DNA from: Pseudomonas sp. 8Z
GTDB lineage: Bacteria > Pseudomonadota > Gammaproteobacteria > Pseudomonadales > Pseudomonadaceae
Assembly: GCF_902506535.1 (NCBI RefSeq)
Contig: NZ_LR733827.1
Span: 1,022,805 to 1,086,804, forward strand
DNA length: 64,000 bases
Reading direction: 5' to 3'
Shown: positions 1 to 7,555 of the stretch, piece after piece
How the letters are laid out: every line of letters starts with the position of its first letter
How positions within the stretch are numbered: the first letter of the stretch is position 1
Position numbers and translations under genes: made by a program
The notes under the pieces: model-generated
Database searches by the model: none
What the model was told of the DNA's origin: nothing
What the model saw: the letters and a program-made list of their open reading frames with translations, nothing else

Positions 1-150
1 CAACGCGGCGGACTGGGCGCGTGCTAGCTCGACCAGGCGCGACACTAGCTCGTCGCGCAGTTTGTCGACCGGCTTGATCTGCTCTTCACGCCACAGGCGC
101 CCCTGGGCGTCTTGCCGGTAACCGGCTGGAATGGTCTGTTGTTCGGTCAT
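1..150 (-). CDS. DUF3164 family phage protein (5' part only)
   Basis: Fifty codons are visible before the window edge. The product begins MTEQQTIPAGYRQDAQGRLW and continues with a VDKLRDELV stretch, which matches my memory of DUF3164 proteins in the early region of B3-like and other Mu-like phages. An AGGAA ribosome-binding sequence lies seven bases before the ATG. The gene follows the 102-residue protein by 10 bp and is the last visible member of the early operon. The biochemical function of DUF3164 is not known to me. Confidence 0.75.
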   Translation of the reverse strand, partial: MTEQQTIPAGYRQDAQGRLWREEQIKPVDKLRDELVSRLVELARAQSAAL

Positions 151-160
151 GTTCGGTTCC

Positions 161-469
161 TCAGTGGATAGTCGTTTGTAGGTCGCGGTAGCTAATGGGG
201 CGCCGCCATTCGAGGGTTACGCCCTCGAACAGCACCGTGATGCGGTCACTCCCTGCCGAGGCGTGGCGCTGGTAGCCCTCGGTCAGGCGCTCACGCACAA
301 GGCGCTCGCCGTCCTCTGGGCTGATCTGCAGGCGGTTTTCGGTCGGCAGGATCTGCAGCAGTCGCACGCCCTTCGCCTGCAGGTGGCGGGCGGCTGCGTT
401 GAAGTCGCGCAGGCTGGTGGCCAGCGAGGCGTTCAGGACTTTCAGCGGGCGGTTTTCAGTGGCTGCCAT
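161..469 (-). CDS. Hypothetical Mu-like phage early protein, 102 aa
   Basis: A small soluble protein without signal peptide or membrane segment. The ATG at 469 is chosen over one 18 codons upstream because AGGAG lies seven bases before it. It overlaps the end of the preceding gene by 14 bp, as is usual in this operon. The sequence is mixed charged and hydrophobic (for example RERLTEGYQRH, then VTLEWRRPISYRDLQ) and I recognise no domain. Position after MuB suggests an accessory early function, but none can be named from sequence. Confidence 0.65.
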   Translation of the reverse strand: MAATENRPLKVLNASLATSLRDFNAAARHLQAKGVRLLQILPTENRLQISPEDGERLVRERLTEGYQRHASAGSDRITVLFEGVTLEWRRPISYRDLQTTIH

Positions 470-842
470 GGCTTGACTCCTTTGCTGCACAGTTGGGGTT
501 GTTGGGGCAGTGCTGGCAGGCACGCCAGTGCTGCATGGCCATCGGGTTGTGGGTGGGTGCCGGGCGCTCGCGGTAGGTTTGGCACTGGTCGGCGGTGATG
601 ACTTCGCCCAGGGCCACGCACTCGATACGGCCCAGGACGTCCATCACTCGGCGCTCCATGCGCTCGGTGCTGGGCGACGGGTAACGGTTCTGCAGCAGCA
701 GCGTCACGGCAGTGCGGCTCACGCCAATGCGCTCGCCGGTCTTGGTGCGATTGCTCTGCTCAACCTCGCGGGCCAGCAGGCTGACCCACAGCGGCGGCTG
801 CTCGCCCCAGGCGGACAGGTCTACTCGGGCGGCCTGGTTCAT
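456..842 (-). CDS. Phage early protein with N-terminal helix-turn-helix and Cys-rich tail, 128 aa
   Basis: Residues of about 22-58 contain a helix-turn-helix-like stretch (ERIGVSRTAVTLLLQ), so DNA binding is likely. The C-terminal tail carries three cysteines in the pattern CxxCx4-5C (ACQHCPNNPNC), a possible metal site. The start codon overlaps the stop of the upstream gene by 4 bp (ATGA), which indicates translational coupling. Small HTH proteins of this kind are common downstream of MuB in B3-like phages. A specific role is not assignable. Confidence 0.65.
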   Translation of the reverse strand: MNQAARVDLSAWGEQPPLWVSLLAREVEQSNRTKTGERIGVSRTAVTLLLQNRYPSPSTERMERRVMDVLGRIECVALGEVITADQCQTYRERPAPTHNPMAMQHWRACQHCPNNPNCAAKESSHGSH

Positions 843-1636
843 GCGCCCACCTCCTGCAGCAGCTTGTTCAGGCGTGCGAGCACGTCGACGCCTTCGGCTC
901 GCTCACTGTCGTCAGGGTGGAACTGGGCAACCGCACGGCCAGCCAGTGCCTTGACTGGGCCGAGTGCTGCGCGCAGGTCGTTGAGCTGCTTACTCAGCCG
1001 TGCGTTGTCGAGACGCAGCCCGGCCAGGTCTCCAGCCTGCTGGCACTTCTCCCACACGATCTGATCCAGGTTCGGGTCATAGACCTGCTCATAGCTGGAG
1101 CGCTGGTAGATGGGATGCAGCGGGCCGCTGTAGCGCCCTGGCAGCAGGCGGTAGCTGGCAGGGATGCCAGGCGTGCCGCCAGTTCGCACGGTGTAGCCAG
1201 CCAGGGCCAGCCCCTGCAGGTAGATCCGCGCGCCATCTTCGGTAATAGCCGCACCACCAGCAGCAGCCTGGCTGGCCGCTTCGGCGGCGGTCAGCTCGCC
1301 CAGGATGCGCAGTGCGCGCCAGATGCATTCGACGGCCTCGGGCGGCAGTCGCTTGCCCTGCTTGTTGACGCGCGGCGCCTCGGCGCCTTCGTCCTTGAGC
1401 AGCTTCCACGTCCCGTCGCGGCCTTTCACGGCCACCTTTGCGACGATGTCGGCCTTGGCCAGGCTCAGCAGGTAGCTACGCGCGGCTTCGTCTTCTTCGT
1501 CAGAACGGCGGGCGACGGTGTAGGTGGTGAACTCGGCGCCGTCGCGGGCCAGTTCGCGAATGGCTTCCCACATGCGCTGGCGTGGCAGCTTGCCGCCAGT
1601 CATGGCCAGGTGAATCGGCTTCTTACCGGAGCGCAT
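839..1636 (-). CDS. Hypothetical Mu-like phage early protein, 265 aa
   Basis: The ATG at 1636 overlaps the MuB stop codon by one base (TAATG), so this gene is translated directly after MuB; an earlier in-frame start would lie inside muB and is rejected. The N-terminal half (about residues 10-75) has the helix pattern of a winged-helix domain. Near residues 205-230 a short heptad-like stretch (GLRLDNARLSKQLNDLRAAL) suggests a coiled coil. No enzymatic motif is visible. It probably acts on DNA or in regulation, inferred only from the fold pattern and its place in the operon. Confidence 0.65.
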   Translation of the reverse strand: MRSGKKPIHLAMTGGKLPRQRMWEAIRELARDGAEFTTYTVARRSDEEDEAARSYLLSLAKADIVAKVAVKGRDGTWKLLKDEGAEAPRVNKQGKRLPPEAVECIWRALRILGELTAAEAASQAAAGGAAITEDGARIYLQGLALAGYTVRTGGTPGIPASYRLLPGRYSGPLHPIYQRSSYEQVYDPNLDQIVWEKCQQAGDLAGLRLDNARLSKQLNDLRAALGPVKALAGRAVAQFHPDDSERAEGVDVLARLNKLLQEVGA

Positions 1637-2355
1637 TACTTGGCCCCCCGACGTGGCGGCTCGCCGGTGAACCAGCCCGCCGTCCAGGTGGCCAGGTCGA
1701 TCTTGCCCAAGGCCTTGGCGGTGCATTCGCTGTTCACCCGGTACAGGTTCACAGCCGCGCGGCGCAGGCAGCCCTTCACATGCTTGACCAGGTCGGCCAG
1801 CAGGTCGTCAGCAATCTGCAAGTTGGGGTAGCTGCTAGCAGCCAGGCGCGTTACATCGGCCAGCGTTGCGGCCTGTGCGGGCACCCATTCCAAAACCCTG
1901 TTATGCAGGCGCTCCAGCCGGGCCAGACTGGTGGCCACGTTCTCTTCGCCGATCAGGACGATGGTGCCCTGGCTGGCGTTGTAGATATCGGTCAGGACGT
2001 TGGCGGCGGACTTCTCCAGCAAGTACTGCACGTCATCAACGATCAGCGGGCGACCGCTGCGGCTGAGCTGCTCGGCCACCTGGTCGACCATTTCGCTCAG
2101 GGTGCGCGCCGGGGTGACGGCCATCTCGCGCAGTACGGCGAGCAGGAAAGCCTTCTTCGTCCAGGTGTCGCGGCACTCGACGTAGTAGGCGCGGTGTTGG
2201 TTGGCCGAGCAGGCAGCGGCCACGGATTTGCCCAGGCCGCTCGGGCCGTACATCACTACCAAGCCAGGCAGGCCAAGCGGGCGCTGCATGGCGCGCTCGA
2301 TGGCGCCGGCCAGCAGGCCGACATTGGTAAGCGGGATGATTTTGGAAACGCTCAT
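1636..2355 (-). CDS. MuB-like AAA+ transposition ATPase, target-DNA activator
   Basis: A 239-residue ATPase with a clear Walker A motif GPSGLGKS at residues 37-44 and a Walker B region (PLIVDDVQYL) with aspartates at 107 and 108. In Mu, MuB binds target DNA as ATP-dependent filaments, delivers it to the transposase and gives target immunity. The ATG at 2355 has GGGGAG eight bases upstream and lies 17 bp after the transposase stop, so A and B are in one transcript. It is shorter than Mu MuB (312 aa), as in B3-like phages, which lack part of the N-terminal DNA-binding region. Confidence 0.9.
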   Translation of the reverse strand: MSVSKIIPLTNVGLLAGAIERAMQRPLGLPGLVVMYGPSGLGKSVAAACSANQHRAYYVECRDTWTKKAFLLAVLREMAVTPARTLSEMVDQVAEQLSRSGRPLIVDDVQYLLEKSAANVLTDIYNASQGTIVLIGEENVATSLARLERLHNRVLEWVPAQAATLADVTRLAASSYPNLQIADDLLADLVKHVKGCLRRAAVNLYRVNSECTAKALGKIDLATWTAGWFTGEPPRRGAK

Positions 2356-2372
2356 AGGTGGTTCTCCCCTGG

Positions 2373-4430
2373 TCAAGCAGTGGCCTCAGCGGCCTCGAAG
2401 GTGGCGTACATACGTTGAATGGCTTTAAAGCCTGGGTTGTTCGGGTAGAGGGCGTGCCAGTTGGCCTCGGCCTCGCTGAGCACCTCGCCGCGTTGGCGAC
2501 GGGCCTCCAGCTCCTGCCACAGGTCGTAGCGGGTCATGTCGTTGTCGGGCACGGTGAAGGTGGGTGCCTGGCGCTCCAGGGTCAGCGCCGCATACTCGCG
2601 GGCGTCCTCAAGCTGCTGCTCGCTCAGCTCGGCGCTTGGCGCGGCCTTTGGCACTAGGCGCAGCTCGAAGTCTTCCCCGGTAAGGGTCTTGGCCTTCTTG
2701 CCAAGCTTGTTGACCTGCCCCTCGATGCGCTTCTCTTTGGCCTTATCCATAAGGCTCTGCGGCTTGGCATCGACGGTATTGCCATTGATCAGCGCTTCGC
2801 CAATCAGCTCACCGTCCAGCGTGTGCACCCACACCCGGCTGGCATCGCGGAAGTCATAGCCCACGCGCACTTCCTTGCCGTGGTAGGGCTCCAGCGCCTG
2901 CAAGAAGTAGGTATGACCATGCAGTTGCACCTTGGCGCGGGTTGTCGTTCGCACTTCTTGCGGTCGCACGATGGTGGCCACCACGTCGGCATCTGCCATG
3001 ATGGGTTCCCAGCCCTCGGCCATGGCCGACTTCCAGGATTCCATCGGGCTTTGGTGGCGCAGTCGGCCAGTCTCGATATCGCGGATCTTCGGCAGGCCAC
3101 GGTGTGGCCGGTGGTTGTAGTCATCCAGGGCGTTGCCCAGGTCAGCGATGAACTGCACGAACTCGGGCACCTGCTTGGGCTTGAGACCCAAACCCAGCTC
3201 CTTGCGTGACAGCTTGTGCACGCGGGTGGACGCTTCCTTGTCCATGTCGGCGCCGATGTAGCTGTCGTAGGTTTTGGCCAGGCGTACCAGAATCGTCCGG
3301 TGTGAACGCTCGATAACGCCCCGCGCCTGTGAGCTGTAGGGCAGCGAGTGAGTGATGGTGCCGCCCAGTCGGTCGTTCACCTCATAGATGGTTTCGTTCT
3401 TGAAGCCCTTGCCGTTGTCCACGTAGAACACCGCATACATACCAACACGGGTCAGGGCATCACGCAGGGCATCGAGCGTGGCCAAGGTGGACTCGGCCAG
3501 GTTGACCGCGAAGCCAACGATACGGCGCGTGCCCCAGTCGATGATGGTGGTGACCTCGGGCCGAAAAATCTGGCCGGTGTCCGGGTTGATCACCTCGGCA
3601 TCGAACTTGTGGCCGTCCGCGACCCACACGTCGTTGGGCCACAGAACATCGGCGTTCATATCCTTGTGCGCCTTGAGCGACTTCAGCTCACGCGGCCCCA
3701 TGCGCCCCTGTTCCCGCACCTGCGGCGCCATCTTGGCCAGCATCCGCCGCACCGCATGAATGCTCGGCGCCCCCGGATACTCGGCCGTGAAGTCGGCATA
3801 GGCCGCTTCGGCGCTCGGCTTCTGCGGGCGCTGGTAGTGCTTGAGGAACACGGGCGCCCACACCGGCAGGGTCATGTCTGGCTTGCGGCGAATCGGCGCC
3901 AGGGCAATCTCGCCATGCTTGCGGAAGTCCGCCAGCCAGCGCTTGATGGTGCGCTCGCTCAGGGTGCGGTCGGCGGTCTTGCGGTCGTTGGCACGCTCGA
4001 CCCGCTCGGCCAGATACGGGCTGAGCTGGCCATCACGCGCCAGGCCAACCAGGGTCAGGATGGCCCGCTGCTGGCTGACCATCTGGCTCATGCGCTCGAC
4101 CTCACGGATGATCGACACCCGCGCGCTCATGACGTCGCGTTGATCATCGGTAAGGCGTGACGTTGAAATGCCGTCACGCTGCGGCGAAATGAGCGTATGA
4201 GGGGCGGTCGGTTTCGGCGCCTCGGCAGGTTGCTCGGCTTGCACCATGCGCGCGACCAGGGCGGCCTGGGTTTCGGCGGGTAGGACGGCGAAGCTGTACT
4301 CGATGGCCTTGGAGCCCAGGCGTCGCTGGCCTTCCCAGCCTTCACTGCGTGCTTTTAAGGTCACATTCCAACGGGATCCAGGCAGCCCCGGTAGCCCGGC
4401 CAACTCGGCGGCGGTGAACCACTTACGCAT
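2373..4430 (-). CDS. MuA-like DDE transposase
   Basis: A 685-residue transposase. Residues 1-60 (MRKWFTAAELAGLPG...) form the winged-helix end/enhancer-binding domain seen in MuA. HTH-rich modules follow to about 230. The DDE catalytic core holds D272 (WVADGHKFD), D338 (FYVDNGKGF) and E374 (GVIERSHRT), and a Mu-type C-terminal domain follows. The start at 4430 gives the canonical N-terminus and overlaps the upstream stop by 8 bp. A longer frame to 4607 would only translate the upstream gene out of frame. It catalyses strand transfer of the phage ends during integration and replicative transposition. All three catalytic residues are intact. Confidence 0.95.
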   Translation of the reverse strand: MRKWFTAAELAGLPGLPGSRWNVTLKARSEGWEGQRRLGSKAIEYSFAVLPAETQAALVARMVQAEQPAEAPKPTAPHTLISPQRDGISTSRLTDDQRDVMSARVSIIREVERMSQMVSQQRAILTLVGLARDGQLSPYLAERVERANDRKTADRTLSERTIKRWLADFRKHGEIALAPIRRKPDMTLPVWAPVFLKHYQRPQKPSAEAAYADFTAEYPGAPSIHAVRRMLAKMAPQVREQGRMGPRELKSLKAHKDMNADVLWPNDVWVADGHKFDAEVINPDTGQIFRPEVTTIIDWGTRRIVGFAVNLAESTLATLDALRDALTRVGMYAVFYVDNGKGFKNETIYEVNDRLGGTITHSLPYSSQARGVIERSHRTILVRLAKTYDSYIGADMDKEASTRVHKLSRKELGLGLKPKQVPEFVQFIADLGNALDDYNHRPHRGLPKIRDIETGRLRHQSPMESWKSAMAEGWEPIMADADVVATIVRPQEVRTTTRAKVQLHGHTYFLQALEPYHGKEVRVGYDFRDASRVWVHTLDGELIGEALINGNTVDAKPQSLMDKAKEKRIEGQVNKLGKKAKTLTGEDFELRLVPKAAPSAELSEQQLEDAREYAALTLERQAPTFTVPDNDMTRYDLWQELEARRQRGEVLSEAEANWHALYPNNPGFKAIQRMYATFEAAEATA

Positions 4431-4839
4431 GGTCACCACCTTCGGCCAGCAGCTTGCTGGCAACGCGCTTGAAGCGAGCCACCTCCCAGCCTTCAACCAA
4501 GGCAAGATCCAAGATCGCCCGCAACGCGCCCAGCTCATCTGCAGGCAGCGCTGCAGCACTGTGGAAGGCCTCGTCGCGGCTTTCAGTTTTCGCACTCTCC
4601 ACGGCATCGACGCCTTCGGCAGTCAGGCGCAGCAGCCAGTAGCCGCCTTCTTTCCGAATCTTCAGCAGCCCACGCAGGGCCAGATAGTCCAGCTCGCGGC
4701 GTAGCGACTGGTTATTGAGGTTGGGGAAGGCGGCAAAGCGCAGGAACGCTTCCAGGGCAGCATCCGACAACCATGTCGGTCGAACCTCGTCCAGGTGCTC
4801 CAGGCACATCCGGCGCAGATGCTTGCGATTCGATTTCAT
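4423..4839 (-). CDS. Phage early protein with winged-helix-like core, 138 aa
   Basis: Lies between Ner and the transposase. Its ATG overlaps the stop of the preceding gene by 4 bp (ATGA). Residues of about 35-85 read like a winged helix (NNQSLRRELDYLALRGLLKIR, then GYWLLRLTAEG), so DNA binding is plausible. Small proteins in this position are frequent in B3-like phages. I do not recognise the family, and regulation of the transposase operon is an inference from position only. Confidence 0.7.
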   Translation of the reverse strand: MKSNRKHLRRMCLEHLDEVRPTWLSDAALEAFLRFAAFPNLNNQSLRRELDYLALRGLLKIRKEGGYWLLRLTAEGVDAVESAKTESRDEAFHSAAALPADELGALRAILDLALVEGWEVARFKRVASKLLAEGGDHA

Positions 4840-5279
4840 GCTGGCACCTCCAGAAACTCTTCCCAGGTCTGGACAAGCACTCGACCATCGGCGCGAAAGA
4901 AGGTGACCCCTTCCAGATCCATGTGGTAGGTGCCGTGCTGGTTGGTGAGGGTTGTGACCAGGCCCGCCAGCAGGGAGCGGCACAAACTGGCCAGGGCACG
5001 AAAACCCTTTCGGGTGGCGGGGGCATTGAAACGGAGCGTCATCGCTTCCCATTTTTCGGGATCAAACTCTCCAACACCCCCTTGCCAGGTGGCGCTATAG
5101 AGGTCGACCCGTGCCTCCAACAAGCCGCCGAGGTCGACGATCACGAAGTCCCAGCTCGGTGCATTCGGCGCCGCAGCGGAAAGCCCGCCGCGTCCGATAT
5201 CACAACCAAAGGCTTCGGCGGCTACGCCGTCCCGGCCCATGCGCTGTAGCAAATCAACCTCACGCTGAATCGATTGCAT
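4836..5279 (-). CDS. Hypothetical phage early protein, 147 aa
   Basis: A soluble protein of unknown function; the middle part includes SWDFVIVDLGGLLEARVDLY. The ATG at 5279 is preceded by GGAAGGG at good spacing. An in-frame GTG at 5297 that overlaps the ner stop (GTGA) is an alternative start, adding six residues. It is coupled to the downstream gene by an ATGA overlap. No motif was recognised. Confidence 0.65.
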   Translation of the reverse strand: MQSIQREVDLLQRMGRDGVAAEAFGCDIGRGGLSAAAPNAPSWDFVIVDLGGLLEARVDLYSATWQGGVGEFDPEKWEAMTLRFNAPATRKGFRALASLCRSLLAGLVTTLTNQHGTYHMDLEGVTFFRADGRVLVQTWEEFLEVPA

Positions 5280-5293
5280 GGCGAGCCCTTCCG

Positions 5294-5551
5294 TCACAGT
5301 GCTGAACGAGCAGCGGCAGCGCGCTGCGCTTCGACCTGGGCACGAGTACGGCGCAAGCGCACCTGATTCGGCCAGATGACGGTCACTGGCTTACCGATGA
5401 TCTCTGCGATACGCGCCTGGATACGTCCGCTTTTGATATGGCCACTAATGACCTGAGAGACGGACGAGGCTGCCACCTGCAGCTCGTCGCACAGCATGGC
5501 AGGCGTAACGCCTGCCATTCGCATGGCTGCCTTGATCTCTTCGGGGTGCAT
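5294..5551 (-). CDS. ner: Ner-like/Nlp-type DNA-binding regulator, 85 aa
   Basis: First gene of the minus-strand early operon. The N-terminal 65 residues follow the Ner/Nlp (HTH_35) pattern: helix HPEEIKAAMRMAG, recognition region CDELQVAASSVSQVISG, and the characteristic ending of the domain near KPVTVIWPNQ. In Mu, Ner dampens both the early and the repressor promoters. AAGGA lies seven bases before the ATG. It faces the repressor gene across 120 bp holding two operator-like repeats, the expected arrangement of a lysis-lysogeny switch. Confidence 0.85.
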   Translation of the reverse strand: MHPEEIKAAMRMAGVTPAMLCDELQVAASSVSQVISGHIKSGRIQARIAEIIGKPVTVIWPNQVRLRRTRAQVEAQRAAAARSAL

Positions 5552-5671
5552 GTTGGTATCCTTCTGCCTAAGTAATTAGGTTGATCAGTCGCCGTAATGT
5601 GTTCGGCGCTGGTTTAGGCAAAGGATGGTACGGATATCCGTACCTGTCAATGACTTGGTACGGATTTCTGT
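5552..5671. promoter_or_regulatory. Divergent early/repressor control region with two operator repeats
   Basis: An 18-bp perfect palindrome (GGTACGGATATCCGTACC, 5627-5644) and a degenerate copy at 5657-5674 are centred 30 bp apart. A consensus -35 TTGACA for the leftward early promoter (complement of 5645-5650) directly abuts the perfect copy. The second copy overlaps the ATG of the repressor gene, so binding there could block repressor expression. No convincing -10 was found at ideal spacing. These are the likely binding sites of the phage repressor, possibly shared with Ner. Confidence 0.6.
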
Positions 5672-6025
5672 ATGAGTATTGGTGCGCGACTGAAAGAAGA
5701 GCGAGAGCGGCTAGGGCTGACAATTTCCGAGTTTGCCGAAATTGCGGGCGCCAAAAAGAACACAGTGATTGACTGGCAAAAGGATGTGTCTGGGCCGCCA
5801 GCAGCCAAGCTAGCGGCTCTCGCTGCTGTAGGAATTGATGTGATGTATGTCCTTACAGGACAGCGCAGCCAGCAATCTCCGACAGCAGAGCTGCCACCGC
5901 GACAGCGTGCATTGCTTGATAACTACTCTCATCTGAGCGAGGAGGATCAGGCCGCTCTTGAGCGCACAGCCTCTGCGCTGGCGCAATCGGTAGGACAGAC
6001 TGTAGGCAGGAAAAGCACGGGGTAG
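5672..6025 (+). CDS. XRE-family phage repressor, 117 aa
   Basis: Residues 1-60 form a Cro/C1-type HTH (IGARLKEERERLGLTISEFAEIAGAKKNTVIDWQ is the core, seen here in parts) ending in the GIDVMYVLTG signature common in Pseudomonas phage repressors. The C-terminal 50 residues are helical and carry no S24 peptidase, so induction by RecA-stimulated self-cleavage is not expected. It is transcribed away from ner. The start lies inside the second operator copy, and the only possible ribosome-binding sequence is a weak GGA seven bases upstream. Confidence 0.85.
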   Translation: MSIGARLKEERERLGLTISEFAEIAGAKKNTVIDWQKDVSGPPAAKLAALAAVGIDVMYVLTGQRSQQSPTAELPPRQRALLDNYSHLSEEDQAALERTASALAQSVGQTVGRKSTG

Positions 6026-6161
6026 CTCGTGCTTTTCTCTCCAGGCGTAAAGACCGCTTACTTTTCATAGAAAGCCATAAAAAACAGGGGTTTATAAAGA
6101 AAAGCACGCATGCTTTTCTTTTTGAAGCCAGCGTGCTTTTCCTTAGTAGGGAAAAGCACGC
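6010..6161. repeat. Cluster of six GAAAAGCACG motifs in alternating orientation
   Basis: Copies lie at 6010-6019 (+), 6028-6037 (-), 6099-6108 (+), 6111-6118 (-, truncated), 6131-6142 (-) and 6150-6161 (+). They form three inverted pairs with spacers of 8, 2 and 7 bp; the last pair has 12-bp perfect arms. The first copy overlaps the 3' end of the repressor gene and the rest fill the gap before the membrane-protein gene. Only the last pair looks like a transcription terminator stem, and it has no following T-run. A protein-binding array is an alternative reading. Confidence 0.7.
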
Positions 6162-6205
6162 TAGTAACGGACTGAGCAGTAGGCGCAAGTCAAAGGAACG
6201 TAAGC

Positions 6206-6832
6206 ATGAAAAAAAATGAGGCGACGGGGATTGCGACCCTGATTATGTTGGCTTTGATCGCATACCCCTTTATCTGGCTGTATGAGACCGTTGGGCAGGG
6301 CTGGTTCCTATTCATTGTCATTGGCCTGCCAGTTCTAGGGCTGATTACCTACATCGTAGGGGCTTGGCAGAGCAAGGCCGAAGCCATGGAGCTGGCACGA
6401 GAGGAACAGCGCCTGCTGGCTCAGGGCTGGGTGTTCGATGACGCTTTCAATTTGCGCTTGCTGGCCAAGATCGAGCACGCAAGAACTGAGGCAGACCTGA
6501 ATTGGGCGCGTGGGCAGCTACAGAAAATTGCCTACACGCTCGTAGGTAAAAACGTGCCGCAAGAGCAGAAGGATCGTTTCACAGCCGTCATGAAGCAATT
6601 CGCTCTGATCGATCCGCTCTACAAGCAAATCATGGAAAAAGCGCTACCTGTAATACAGAGCAATCCTGGCGTCACTCAGAGCACGCTTTACAAGGAGCTG
6701 TCGTCCAAGGAAAAAGAGCTGATGAGGTATGTGTTCTACTTCGCCCACGAGCTGGGGCATATCTATCGAAAGAAAAAGGGAAACTCGTATCGGCTGTTTG
6801 CTACCAAGGAGATTGCCGACTCGCTCGGCTGA
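6206..6832 (+). CDS. Prophage-borne membrane protein, 208 aa
   Basis: Two hydrophobic segments near residues 8-28 and 34-54 (IATLIMLALIAYPFIWLY and LFIVIGLPVLGLITYIVG) anchor the protein. The remaining 150 residues are cytoplasmic and charged. The last 60 (GVTQSTLYKEL ... GNSYRLF) resemble a winged-helix domain. AAGGA lies nine bases before the ATG. It sits between the repressor and the presumed phage left end, where B3-like phages carry lysogeny or accessory genes. Base composition is lower in GC than in host genes. Superinfection exclusion is one possible role, but nothing in the sequence proves it. Confidence 0.7.
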   Translation: MKKNEATGIATLIMLALIAYPFIWLYETVGQGWFLFIVIGLPVLGLITYIVGAWQSKAEAMELAREEQRLLAQGWVFDDAFNLRLLAKIEHARTEADLNWARGQLQKIAYTLVGKNVPQEQKDRFTAVMKQFALIDPLYKQIMEKALPVIQSNPGVTQSTLYKELSSKEKELMRYVFYFAHELGHIYRKKKGNSYRLFATKEIADSLG

Positions 6833-7555
6833 GCGAACTGCTCGACCTAGACAAGCTCTGGCAGGTACACTCGATCACATCGCCGAATCAGTGCCTGGCG
6901 TAGGCCTCAAACCGTAGTGCCAAATCCCCCTGCGAAATCCTGGCCGTCAGGCTGTTTCGAGTTTTGGCACTACTTCCGCCGACCTTCCCCCTACACCCCG
7001 CGCCATCCGGGCTCTTCCGGTTTCCCCCGGCATCTTCCAGCCCCTCCCGCCCTGTGCCAATACTCCCACTAGCTCACACTCTGTTGCTCTTGCCAGAGCA
7101 CTCTTCGCTACTTCTGAGTTACCACAGGTTCAGGCGCGTGCAGAGCCCGCCCAGGAGGGCGAACGGAGTCGTCGCGGAAGAAGTTGAGCGACATGGATGT
7201 CGCGAGAGCCGCGATGGGCCAAGGATGGCCCACCGCGGCGGGCCTCTGGAGCGGCGATGGAGTGAGCGAACCCTGGCGCAGCCAGGGCCGGATGATCGGG
7301 CGGAGGGTTTTGGTTACTTTTGCCCGCAAAAGTCACTCGCCAGGGAAGGCGAAACTAAAAACATCAGCCAAAACGCGGCAAGCCGGAACGGGCACCCGAA
7401 CAACCAACAAGTCACACACAAACTTGCCAGTCCAGTATCCGCCCAACTTCCCTGCCCTTTCACAAAGAACCCTGCAAGCCTGAAGTGCCAACACAGCCGA
7501 TTTCTCAACAGCCTGTTAAGCTCGAAACATTTCTCCCGATGCAAGGATCACCACA
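6833..7555. other. Non-coding junction: probable phage end, then repeated Pseudomonas intergenic sequence
   Basis: The first 140 bp hold an 11-bp inverted repeat (GTAGTGCCAAA at 6914-6924 and TTTGGCACTAC at 6963-6973), a candidate pair of transposase sites near the phage left end. From about 7115 to 7350 the sequence has a shape I remember from many Pseudomonas genomes, where it occurs as a dispersed intergenic element ending in a GGTTACTTTTGCCCGCAAAA stretch. Open frames cross the region but none has a credible start, codon use or homology. A 19-nt piece (7415-7433) recurs at 63635-63653. Confidence 0.5.

Larger units (their letters stand above)
1..6975. mobile_element. Mu/B3-like transposable prophage, early region (partial)
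   Basis: A repressor gene on the plus strand faces a tightly overlapping minus-strand operon in the order Ner-like, two small proteins, MuA-type DDE transposase, MuB-type ATPase, unknown proteins and DUF3164. This is the early-region order of Mu and of B3-like Pseudomonas transposable phages. The phage left end should therefore lie to the right of the repressor, past position 6832, while the late genes lie off the left edge of the window. The right boundary is only estimated: an 11-bp inverted repeat at 6914-6924/6963-6973 is a candidate for end-proximal transposase sites, and host-type repeated sequence begins near 7110. Without the other end, completeness of the prophage cannot be judged. 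Confidence 0.88.

Noticed and set aside
2647..2656. TTTGGCACTA inside the transposase gene, matching the 11-bp repeat at the presumed phage end
   Set aside because: A 10-base match in 64 kb can occur by chance and it lies in conserved coding sequence.
6750..6764. HELGH in the prophage membrane protein, resembling a HExxH zinc-protease motif
   Set aside because: It falls in the middle of a stretch that reads as the last helix and wing of a winged-helix domain (FYFAHELGHIYRKKKGNSYRLF in parts). No third zinc ligand or protease context is visible, so the match is probably chance.
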